Of a stretch of 64,000 nt of DNA, positions 13,201 through 25,800 are shown piece after piece. The translations under genes and the position numbers were made by a program. The notes under the pieces are model-generated. The model was not told where the DNA came from and made no database searches. It saw only the letters and a list, made by a program, of their open reading frames with translations. Origin of the DNA: Heliopora coerulea (lineage: Eukaryota > Cnidaria > Anthozoa > Scleralcyonacea > Helioporidae); contig JASJOG010000280.1 in the NCBI GenBank assembly GCA_030142905.1, positions 180,001 through 244,000 on the forward strand, given 5' to 3'. Numbering within the stretch: the first letter of the stretch is position 1; the number at the start of each line of letters is the position of its first letter.

Positions 13201-16200
13201 TTATGGGCTGATCACCTGCGCTGATATCTTTGCTATCACCGAGATATGGTGTACGGTCAATGACATGGCACACAAAGCAGAGATCATCTTGCCCGGATAT
13301 AAACTACTTGATCATCTCCGCAATGTGAGATCCGGTGGAGGAACAGCTTTGTTATTCAGGGACAACGTCATTGTACAAAAGGTTGATGGGGGTGAACGTA
13401 GGTCTTTTGAATTTTCCGAATGGTTATTGCAATATTGTTCCAGCAAGTTGAGGATCATTATTGTTTACCAGCCTCCCTATTCTGTTGCACATCACATTGC
13501 TGCAAGTGTATTTTTTGATGAATTCTCCACGTATTTGGAATCAATAATTATGTCTCCCGCACCTTTATTAATTGTTGGAGATTTTAATTTCCACGTCGAT
13601 ATCCCAACTGATCCTAACGCCATTCGATTTCTGGAATTATTATCCTCCATGGGCCTTGATCAGCATGTTGATAAACCTACACATATATCTGGACATATCC
13701 TTGATCTGATCATCACTCGGAATTCTGATACTCTACTCTCGACTAGTCCTGTAACAGACTATCTATTTTCCGACCATATTACAGTTGTAAGCGATCTTAC
13801 ACTAGGAAAATTACCCCCAACAGAGAAGTGAGTGTCTTACAGGAAGATTAGAGCAATTGATAAAATAAAGGTTCGCGAAGAATTAATGTCATCAGAACTC
13901 TGTCTAAATGCTCCAGATACACTGAATGAACTTGCGAATTGCTATAATGATACTCTAGCTCTTGCCCTGGATCAGCATGCACCCTTATGTACAAAAGTTA
14001 TTAAAGCTAGACCACTAGTTCCATGGTTTAATGATGAAATTAAAATTGCAAGGCGTAATAAGAGAAAAGCCGAGAGAAAATGGCGCCGTACTGGCGGTAC
14101 GGAAGACATGAAGAATTACAAAATTATGAAGAATAACTCAAACAAGCTAATGAACGAAGTCCGTTCTCAGTTCTATAAGAATTTCATTGAAGAAAATAAC
14201 TTTAATCAACATAAGTTATTTGCTGCTGCGAAGAAATTACTTAACCACGGAGATAAAAGAGTAGCATTTCCTCAATCAGTTGATAAACTCAAGTACGTGA
14301 ATCAAATGGGAAATTATTTTGTTGAAAAAATCCACAATATTCACACAAAGCTCGATACTTTGGCTCACGAACTACCTGAGATTAAAGTTTATAATGCCCC
14401 TGAAACAATTGCTCAGTTGATAATTTCAATGTACTTACGAATGAAGATGTTCGAACACTTGTCAAAGAATGTGGAATGAAGAACTCTGCTGTAGATCCTT
14501 TGCCAACCTCGCTGGTGGTCGGTTTAATTGACATGTTGTTACCGACTATTATTATGATAGTTAACCTGTCATTGGAGTCTGAATCGTTTGCTGACGCCTG
14601 GAAATGTGCTCTTGTGGATCCACTTTTGAAGAAGGTAGGAATAGATTCTCAGTTCGCGAATTGTAGATCAATAAGTAACCTACAGTATATCTCCAAACTA
14701 AAAGAAAAAGCGGTATTCAATCAGACCCACCTGCACATGACGGCACACTCAATATATCCCAAGTTACAATCATCTTATCGACGACATCATAGCACTGAAA
14801 CTGCACTTCTTAAAGTCACAAATGACATTCTACTAAAAATGAATGCGCAGGGAATTACTCTGTTAGTGACACTTGACTTAAGCTCCGCTTTTGATACTGT
14901 CAATCATAACATTCTACTTAGTCGTCTTCAAAATGAGGTTTGTATTCAAGGGAAAGCTTTGGATTGGTACAAGGCTTACCTGCACAATAGAGGTCAGAAA
15001 ATCTCCATTGAAGGTACACTTTCCCAACGGTTTGACCTTGAATCTGGCGCGCCACAGGGATCGTGCTTGAGTCCTCTTCTGTTTTATCATTTACGTGTCC
15101 AAACTGTTCAAAGTCATTGAAGACCAACTTCCTGATTCGCATGGTTATGCCGATGACACGCAGCTCTATTTGAGTTTCAAGCCCAACACAGGTACGTCAC
15201 AAGAAGATGCCTTACATGCTATGGAGTTTTGCATTGAAAAGATAAGATGCTGGATGATTCATGACAAGCTTTTAATGAATGATGGCAAGACCGAATTCTT
15301 GGTTATTGGCACCCGTCATCAATTATGTAAACTTCAGGCTATCAGCATTTCAGTGAATAATTCTGTGATATATCCTGGTCCCAATATAAAAAATCTTGGC
15401 AGTTGGTTAGATTCTAATTTAAATATGTCGACCCATATCACTAAAGTTTGCAAAGCCTGTTTTTTCCATCTTCATAATACCAGACGAATTAAGAAGTACC
15501 TTTCTAGAGACAATCTGCTGATCTTAGTACACACATTTATTACCAGCAGATTCGATTACTGCAACAGTCTGTTTTATGGTCTCCCCGGAAAGCAAACATC
15601 CAAACTGCAACGCGTTCAAAATGCTGCTGCACAGTTGGTGATGGATGTTCCAAAATACTCCCACATCACGCCCGTGTTACATGAACTACATTGGGTTCCG
15701 GTTCACGCAAGGATACAATTTAAAGTGTTACTATTCGCATTCAAAGCTATACATGATCTTGCGCCATCCTACATTAAGGATCTCATAGAAATTAAATAGA
15801 AGTCTTCCTTCAACTTAAGATCTAATAGCGGTATTCTATTGGAACCTCCTATTGGTAAAATGCTTACTATCTCAAATGCTCGATCATTTCATGCTGCAGC
15901 ACCTGAACTCTGGAACAGTCTTCCGCCTAACATTCGTTCATTGACGTCTATTGACATTTTTAAAAAATCTTTAAAAACTTATCTTTTTCGAAAAGCTTTT
16001 ATTGATTTTTAAAAGGATATGTTCATTTTTACAACTCTTGTAAAGCACTTTTGATCTGTTACTGTAAAAAGAGCTATATAAGTAATAAATTTATTAATAT
16101 TATTATTATATGTCAGCTTCCCTAAAGACTTCGTCTGGGTCAGCTTTCATAAAAGCTGAACAAACGATCAACAGATGTGTCTGACTCTCATTCAATATCT

Positions 16201-19200
16201 CACGTTATTTGATGCGACGTATGCTGGACATACGCCTTATACTTAGGAGGACGTAATGATGTCTGACGGTTATTCAATGTCTTACTTTATAAGTCTTGAT
16301 TTACGCCTGACATATGCCTTGTACTTAAAAACACGTAATGACTTCTGACGTTCGTTCAATGTCTTGCCTTGTTATCAGTCTCTACGTACGCTTGACGTAA
16401 GCCGGGTACTTACGAAAATGTAATGACGTCCGTCGTTCGTATTTAACTTCAGTTGCTTGGATGAAACTCTTAAAACCAGATTTGGGGAAATTAAACCATT
16501 AACTCGAATTTATTCTTCGTCAAATGTATTTCCTGTTCATATATATAGGTAAGTTTATGTATATTCGAAATTTTTGCGAGGACAATCCCATTGCTTTAAT
16601 CAAGGTTGGCTTGATTGAAGATTTAGGGACATCCATTGTTGTGAGCAATAAGATTTTTAAAGGCACCAGCCGCATCGAACACCAAAGCTTTCATCTTATA
16701 GAATTTCAATGTGCCTTGTTCGTTGTTCGATATTTGACTTCAGCTAGTCAACCATTCCTAGAAGTTTTGGCCCCGAGATCGATATGTAAGGTATACATAA
16801 TTTCCATCTATTTAATTGGTTATTTCGGTTCCTAAACACACAATTCCTTGCAAAGCACGTCGTGTTTTTTAACATTGGCCAGAAAAAATTGTTCGTGCAA
16901 TTTTCGTTTCCCAATGATCCAGTTACATGACCGCTTCACGTCTACCTACTATAGGGAGTAACGTTGACTCTCGTGAAGCATCCGAAGTTACCAAACGTCC
17001 CACTTTGTACTTACATGTATGTAAAATGTAAGTTTACCTGAATATCAAATGTAACATGATTGTCACAGGTTTACAGCTTTTATGCAACTGACCTTTATTT
17101 TTGTGCTGCCACACCGCAAAGCATCGACAATCAGGTCAAACGTTTCAGAAATTTCCGACTGTTCCAATATAATATGTGGGGTGCTGGTGGTACAGTGGTA
17201 GTGCACGTGTCTCTCACCACTGTGACTAGGGTTCGATTCTGGCCGCGTGCAGTAATCTGATTAAAAGTTACCTTGGTCACATGTGAGAAGAGTGTTGCCC
17301 AGTTTGACTCTACCAAGCATCGCAGGTTTTCTCCGGGTACTCCGGTTTCCTCCTGTCATAACACTGGACCCATGAGGGTAGGCCCTTACTGGACCTCTTG
17401 GGAGAACAGCTTAGATAGCTGATAGGGTTATCCAGCATAAATAAAGACACTTTACCTTTACCTTTACCTTTACCTTTATCTCAAGACTGACCTACTGACC
17501 TAAAGAATGCAGACTATCTGACGAAAAACAAGTCCACGAGAAGGGCTCTTTACAGATCGTGAATATTTACCTGTTCTTAAATTATTCTGCAATGATGAAT
17601 TCCCAGAGATCGATCTTCAGCTCAAGGACTTTAGTGGGATTTGTCGAACAACAGTATTACCTGTGGAATCATGACCCCACCATTAAGAAAGACTATCGTC
17701 ACCTTACCTTATCAAAAAAGATAATCCAGTGGAACTGACGAGTTGGGAAATCATCTTGCTTTTTTACTGTGATTATAAGATTTTTACTACAGGTATTGTG
17801 AGCCACGTGACACCGATGTTGTTCACAATCGTGCACCACTATCAATCATATTCAAGTAAGGGTAACAATTCTCTCATTCCACAATCTGTCTGATTTTTCG
17901 ACAAATAAATCGTTCTGACTGGCCAGGGTACTTTTCTTTACAATTATTGTTCTTTTTCGTTTCTGACGTCTTGGAACAGGAGATTCGGTTATGCTCAGAT
18001 ATCCGAGGTTGCATTGTTAAAAATGCAATAGCAATTGAAATATATTGTAGAAGTGTGTGAGCTTGGAGATATCTTAGGAATTATTAAGATCATGACAGTT
18101 GTCATGAAATATCGTCGAGTTCCGAGGAGCGACATAAGGTTTGGAAAGAAAAACCAACGAAACAGGAAGTCCGCTGTTTCTTGTTGACATGTCTTGGTCT
18201 CGCTTTTAACAGCAAAGAGGTTGTTGGGGTCTTGAATCTGGTTCTCGAGCGATTGTTGACGAGCCGTTAAGTCCGTAATGAGATGGCCGAGCTTCGTGAC
18301 TTTAAATGAAGGAGTTGTGAATGAATTCTTTGCATGCGCAATGCAGAGACGGCGGAATCGGGGGGAGGCTGCAGGGGCTGTAGCCCCCCACTTTTTTTCA
18401 AATGTAATGTTGAAACAACTACCCTTTAAAACACTTGTTGTGCAATTTCCCAGAGAAGCATACAAAATGTTGTATTTTTATCTCAAGCCCCCCCACTCGT
18501 AATTCCGCTCCTCCGTCCCTGTCGCAATGGATGTGTCCTTCAGCCACACGGTAACGTTTGACCAAAACCGAGCAGTTCATTCAGCCAACGTAGCTGTCGG
18601 ATTATGCTCGAGTAATTAGGCTTTGATCCCTCTGGGAAATCCTCCCAAAAACTGTCAGGCCAAGAGAGTGGTTTTGGCGTCACCGGTTAGAGCTGGATCA
18701 GCTTTGTAAAGTAGTCGTTCCAGGTTCTATTAAAAAAGCATTGGGATCTTCGCGGGCATAAGACGTCGGTGAGTCGTTTTCTGTCATCGGCATAAGTGGA
18801 CCTCTCGGTGGCAGGAATAAAAGTGACTAGCCGCGCGTCCAAAGAGAAATGTTGTGAATTTCTGTATTTTATTGTCGTCCTTCTTCCCGTTGTCAATCAC
18901 ACATGCATGAAATTCTCGTAGCCATGTTGCCACATTGTCACCGTCAAACGTATGAGGAAGAATCGCAACAGTTGGCTTGGTTTTAGGATTTCACCACTGC
19001 CACGCATGTGAAACGTGCCAAACTTAAAGGAATGCACTTCTTTTATGATGAACTTTATTGATTAAACGTGCTGATGACTTCTCGAGCAGAGCCAAGGAAA
19101 GAAGCATAAGGAACCGGCGATATTTCCAATCAAAATAGTTCAAAAGTGTCGAGGAGTTAACCTACAGTTGGGAAAAGAATCTGGTATTTTGTTCAACTTG

Positions 19201-19833
19201 AGCTACCCACACTTACCGCAGAAAGGAATGTTTTGCAACTATCAGCATGATGTGCGATTTTCTAATTGGAAGATAATGCTCGTCAGCATATAGAAGAGTT
19301 ACCCGAATATGGTTGAAACACAGGTGGTGGCCAAAGAGTTTGCTGACAGGAACGAGAGAAGAATAGAATGCTTTTGGAGAATACATAGAATTTGCGTAAT
19401 GTAAATAGACACTAATAAGGGGTAAAATGGCTTGACAAACTTTGTTTTTTCAATATATTGTTGTTTGTAGCTTGATCGATATATTTCCGAAAGGAAAATA
19501 CCTTGTGACAGAATATTACAAGTTTTTGGAGATTTCATAAACGTTGTTCTTGTTGTGCTTTAAGTTTAGCATAAAAATCAGCTGGGTTTCCTAATTTTCT
19601 TGAAATAGAAACGGCAGATTAAATGCATACAAGTTAAGATAACCTAACTAGTTGAAGAACGTATGTCAATCATGAAACGCCTCTTTGATGAGTCTGCACC
19701 TCTTGCCCATAGATCGTTCCATTGTCAAGGTAAATTACCTTCCTTGAGAACAAAGAAAACCGACGTTTCCATGGTATATGTACATGGTACATATATATAT
19801 CGGTAAATATATGTTTAAATACATAATACATAA

Positions 19834-19875
<42 letters not shown>

Positions 19876-22800
19876 TATGTATGTTCAAGATAAACTGTTC
19901 CTCTGGACTTCTGATCGTTCTTTTTCTTGAGCTTTCAACTAATTGCTTCGAGTCATGATTAGAAGTGAGTGTTTCATGAAGAGTTGAATGTTTTAGCGGG
20001 GTCCGTCACGTCTCTCTATGTTTCCAATCTTTGTGACCGTCTGATTGGTCGATTTTTTTGTGGTTTTGTGATGGATCCTGTGAATGGCTTTGATTAAGTG
20101 TCGTCTCTAGGGAAACTCTGGTAAAGGGTTTCTCCTTTTCCAAAGAGAGTTGGGTGTTTGTCGTGTGGGTTGTTGTTGAGGAAATTGGTCGTCGGATTTG
20201 ATAATGAGTTTTAGTGATAGTTGATGGTAGATCGCGGGTATCTCTAAAGGGCAATTGAAGGTAGATCTATCTATGCTATACCAGCCTTCTATAAATTTGT
20301 GGACATGTTTCGTAGTGGTTTCTTCAAGTATTTTGGTCTGAGACCAATGGAAAGTATGTCCATAGTTGTCTGGGTGGTTTGCTGGAAGGGATCTTGAGCG
20401 ATTTCTTTTGATAACGTTGCGATGTTCAGTTAGTCGTGTTTCTAATTTCTTCGATATTTCTGCGATGTATCGTTGTTGGCAGTCACGGCAGAACATGTAA
20501 ACGGCGTTCGGTCAGTCGGTTGTAGCGATTCTGTCTTTGTGCTTGTTGAAGAATGTCACGCGTTTGTGGGTTGGTCTATGGAATAGCGTCATGTTACACC
20601 GTTCTAAGTAATCTGGCGGTCATTTCCGAGGATGTACCAAAGAGCTACTCATTTCTTCTACTATTTTGGTCTGGATGATGAGTGGTGTTTTCTAGCGCGC
20701 GTTTCTTTTCTTGTGTCATTCTTTTGATGAAGTTTTTCGGGTAGTCATTCTTCCAGAAATTTCAGAGAAGCACTTTTGTTCGCCTTCTTTTGCTTCTTGA
20801 GAGTTACAATGTATGTCAACTCGATTGTATATGGGCTTTAAGCTGCTGATCTTGTGTTGGTTAGAGTTGTTCCTGTGGTAGTTTTGTATTTGGTCTGTAT
20901 GGGTGCTTTTTCTGAGTACGAGTGCATGGTGGGTACTATTAGCAGTTTTGGTTAACAGGACATCAAGGAAAGCGAGTTTGTTTTCCTGTTCTTCGCTTTT
21001 GAAAGACATATTTTTTCAGTGGTGGTGTTGATGACTTGTAGTACGTCGTTTATTCTGTTCGTCATTTCAGTGGCGTATACATCGTCGAAGTATCTTTCCC
21101 TTAGGCTGATCGCGTTGCTTTTGGTTACGGCTCAGGTATTGAGTCTTTGCGTTGCTGTTTCAGGGAGGAAACTGGATACTGGTGAGCCCATAATTATGTG
21201 TGCCAACTGTTCAGTCATCTAGGAGTTCAAAGAATGTCATCCTTTGTCCAGATTAGCATTCGTGTTCCAAGATGTTTTATCACATAGTAATTTTTCCATG
21301 ATCGTTCTCGCAGTTGGTAGTGGTACATATTTAAATAGTTCCAGGGTGGTGCTGAGGTTTAAATGAGGTGATTTCTTTACCAGAGGTACGAGTTATTATG
21401 AACGGTATTTTGATAGCTGCTAGGTCAGTGTTCTAGGAAGTGAAAATATAGGACAAAGTGGTATGTTTTTTTTGTGGATCTTATGTAAGCCGTAAAATCG
21501 GGTGATAGGGGCGTTGTTGGGTCTGACACAGTTGTAGGTGCTTTTGTCTAGCTTCCTGAGGTCCTTTAGGAACCTTATTTTCTTTATATATTTTAAATAT
21601 TGTTTTGGTTTTTATGGGGTCGCTGTCTAAAAGACGTAAGGTGTTCATAAATTGGACATTTAAATGGCTTTGTTAAACGTATTCGGTCTTGTTTATAACT
21701 AGGGTAATCCGTCCTTTGTCAGCAGAGAGTGTGACAATTTCTTCAGCCTTTTTAAGTTTTTTAGGGCTTGTTTTTCTGCCCTGTTCAGATCAAGTTGTTG
21801 TCGACGGTGTAAGAAGTTGTCGGTTACTTGGTGTCTTATGTTGTTTTCGGTGTCTCCATCAGCATTTTTCTCTTAAGTGTAGCTCATAGTTCTGCAATGA
21901 AATAGAGTGAGTCAACGTTTTAGTGCTGTAGTTAATCTCTTTGGTAAGTACCTGCTTTTTGTGTATTCTAAGTTGTCCGTCCGAATCGTTTTTGATCCAT
22001 TTATCGGTGTCGTTGGTCTGTAATTGGTAGTGCTTTGTGTTTTTCAATTTCACTTGTATTTCACCGTGTTGTCTGGTCCAGCATTCCTTGACAAACGTGT
22101 ACATACCCACAATCTATTCATACTAAACATCCTAAGACCAATCAAAGCCACTCACCGCATTCAACAGCCAATCACATCGTCACAAGCAGTCAACCAATCA
22201 GACGCTTAATGAGATTGCAATCACATAGATAGGTGATTTGCTAACCCTAAAACATGAAACGAACAATCATACCATCACCTCTTATGAAGACTATAGACAC
22301 ATCGAGTTGAAAGCTCTAAAAGGAGAACAATCGAACATCCTGAGAACCTGTTTGCTATAAGCGTATGTTTATACACATATTGTCTCCTGACTTGGATGAT
22401 CATGCCTGAAAAAGAGACTCGTCCCTGAAACGTTGCACTAAGTCTATTTTGATAAGATTTTCATTAAACGTACATGTCAAACATGTCATTTCAAATATTT
22501 TTCTTTGGATTTTCTAGGAAATCCAGTGTTTTTTCTCATTGCTGCTTCGTGAATAAAAAGAAACCAGACGTAAACTGCATTCATCCGAAAAATACCTTCT
22601 CGGACTGTGAAAAAATGATAAAAAGCGATGTGCTAAGATACATGGTGTGGATCGTTCTTGTGGGAATTGTTGCAGGGAACGTGCTTGCCTTTTCCCTGAG
22701 AGTCGCCTATAAGGACCCCTGCTACTTTCAAAATTTTCTCATTCACAACCTCCACATTGGCGATTCTTTGATGGCAATTTATGTCGCGGCTATAGTAAAC

Positions 22801-25800
22801 AGAGACCTAGAATGGCGTGGTGACTACTACCTTCATGATAGTGAGTGGCGTTCGAGTGCAGCTTGCAAAAGTTTTGGCGTCTTGTCTCTGGTGTCAAGTG
22901 AAGTGTGTGTCCTGACGCTTGCGGTAATGACATACGACCGACGTAAGCGTATTGTGAATAACGTGATCCCTCCAAGTATGCAGCCTCGACGTCGTGGTAG
23001 AGTGAAAGTGTTTGTAGCTCTAATTTGGTTAATATCCCTTGGAATAGCTCTCATTCCTGCAGTTGTCAACAAATATTTTTACGATGAAGAAAAAGGTGAG
23101 GGGTATTATGGTACAAACGGATTGTGTTTGCCACTTCAGTTACCTGGAGAAAAGGATCCCGCCTGGGAATACTGTCTTGCTATTTTTGGTGTGTTTAACT
23201 TTATTGTCGCCTGCTACATGATTGTAGCCTACTGCATGATGTTTTATGCATCGCATGTTGCAGCGAAAAAGAGCGTAAATACCAAGCGTGCCAAGGGTGA
23301 ACCAATTATGGCCACCAGATTCGTCGCCATTGTCCTTACCGATGTTTGCTGTTGGTTTCCGATTGCCTTCCTGATATTCACCTCTCTTGCCCTACTTGTT
23401 AACGATACAGAGAACCTTCTTTACGCTTGGTTTTCAATCTGCGTTGCCACCATCAATTCCGCCATAAATCCGTTGATCTATACCATTACTACGCCCTTCT
23501 TCTGGCCCAAATTCAAAGAATGGTTTTCACGTATTCCAAATCTGTTTAGCTGTTGTAAGTATTGCGAAAAACTTAATTTGCTGATTTTCTATGTAAGTAA
23601 AATAAATTAATTGTTTACATCAAATGGGGTGTAGCTGCTCAAAACCTGCCAATATTTTTAACCTGTGTCATAGCTTGCTCTCTGGTAATTCTATATATCA
23701 TCCTGTTTTTCTTTTTTTTCTGTGATGCCATCGGGACATGGTTTACTTTTTTGGTCTTTCCGTACCCTCTTTCTTTTTTTCTTCCTTTTTTGCTCAGTTT
23801 CTTTCACTCCATAAGACCTACCCCTTTCCCATAAAATAGGTGCTTGAACGTCGAATCATTAAAATTAAAATAATCTTAAGGATATTTCAAAGTTGTATGA
23901 CCTTAAACTCCTTCCAACGGCCTTATCCCGTAGCACTATGCACGGCAATCTACATCCATGGCATTGACCAATTATGTAATGTATGAAAGGCTTTTGGGAA
24001 CAGTTTTGATGATTATATATAAATAAATAAATGGATTATACGTTAATGAGCACATTATCCAGTGTGTACGGAAATTCAAGTTTGTTAATTGCTTCCCTTA
24101 CCGAATAACTAGCTGGCGAGAAAATTTCTGACTGGAAATAGGACCCCAGAGATAAAAGTAAGTTGGTACATCTCAACCTTCAATCAAACAGGGGTAGCGC
24201 CAGGAATTTCCCGACACTGAGATTAAGGTCCCGGACAGAAGGGATAAAGCAAAAGGTATGGGACCACGCCCCCTTGATAGTTTCCTGATTTTAAGACACA
24301 ATAAAATATAAATACTGGGCTTCAAACTTATGCTTTTGCTCTGCTATAAATTTTGATTCCAATTTCAGAAACTTTAGTACCCACTGACAAGGAACAAGTT
24401 AGCAAGAAGTAAAATAAAACACCACGAATTAACTGCTTTGTACATGAAAAACCAAAGTCATATTTTTGCTACATTTAAATAAATCCATTTGCCTAGGTTG
24501 CTCTGGAGGTGAAAATGAAGCTGAGCCTGCACCAGGTGATGTTAATGGACAAGAAACAAGTGCTATTGAAGGGACAGGTAATGTATTTATGATGAACAGC
24601 ATTAGAACATAAACTATGCAGAAGGTACATCACTGTTGTTAATATGTAGCTTTTTGGTCAAAGATGTTTAGAGCATTGAGTGTGATAGCATGTTTCCTTG
24701 ATCTTCCTAGACCTTCCGAGATCTTCCTAGATCTTGTCTCATTTCCGTCATCAAATTTCTTTTAATGTCACTATGTAGGCCAGTTTTTGAAACCGTTTAG
24801 TTATTCAGTTTTATAAGTTGCGAATGTGATCATGGTGTCCAAGATCATTCCATGAGATTTAGTGAGGCTCTTAATATGTAATAAATTAAGTCACAGAAAC
24901 ATCTAATAGAAAATGATAATGAGTTTGAAAATATTTAATGTGTCATTAATAATTGTAAGCTATTTCCTATTTTAAATATCAATCAGCACATAATCTGAAG
25001 TATGGTAATGAATGGGAGCTAGAATTTACAGAAACGTTCGAAGAGATAAAAGGCACCTGAAAATATTTTACTTGCCAATGCATGAAAGAAGCAGTAATTT
25101 GTCAGACAAAATCCACTAATCACTTAAGCACAAGTTACTTTAGAAGAATAATCATACAACTAAAACCCAATTCTCAGTCTTAAGAACAGGATACATAAAC
25201 GACTCGGCAGTGCAACAGCTCAAACGTTGACACATTGTGTACTATAGAGAACGGGTATAACGAATAATCATGATTTTTTAATTTTTAAGAAAAGTAGTTT
25301 GACCAAACTACGAACTACGGAAGTTTGATACAACATCGAAGGATGAACTGTTGAAGTTGGCTGAGTGGTGGTTAGAAGAAGAAAAAAAGAAAAGTGCTCG
25401 TTTTTTTTTGGACTTAAGTTTTTAGGCGATAAAACCTTTACTCGCAAACTTTTATCCGATGACCTTCAAGCTCTGGAAGTTTATTCTGTAGTCGTTAACT
25501 TTTTTAATATAGTAAGTTCTGTGCAGCTGTATTGGTTCCAACTATAAAAAAATTAAATAAATAAATAAACAATAAGATAAATAGATAAATGAAAAAATAA
25601 ATAAATAAATTAGCAAACGAACGAACGAATGAATGAATAAATGAATATCGAAATAAACAATGAAGACGTTTACGTAACCTAAAAGAGAAAAACTCTGGCA
25701 CATGTTTTCCAATATTTACTGCTTCGCCCGCACAATGGTTTTGATGTTAGGAATATTTTGGCTTCATTTGGTCGCGTTAACTTTCCGTCCCATTCCTTTT

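Larger units (their letters stand above)
11403..16111 (+). mobile_element. CR1/L2-like non-LTR retrotransposon (LINE), nearly full length, dead
   Basis: A LINE on the plus strand with, in order, an ORF1 (11403-12923), an endonuclease and reverse transcriptase ORF2 (about 13140-15980) and a short A/T-rich 3' end terminating in a TTATTA microsatellite near 16085-16111. Tails of short tandem repeats instead of poly-A are characteristic of CR1/L2-type elements. In-frame stops and at least two frameshifts in ORF2 show the copy is inactive. It is inserted in the same orientation as the receptor, in the long intron between the LRR and 7TM exons. Confidence 0.88.

Noticed and set aside
17178..17250. 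A tRNA gene on the plus strand
   Set aside because: Boxes A and B are present but no clover-leaf closes, and a SINE body and tail follow.
22395..22440. Possible ribozyme (cctgaaaaagag ... ctgaaacgttg) at the end of the first Penelope-like element
   Set aside because: The CTGATGA core is absent and stem II does not pair convincingly.
22790..23072. Minus-strand frames within the receptor exon
   Set aside because: Shadows of the 7TM coding strand.
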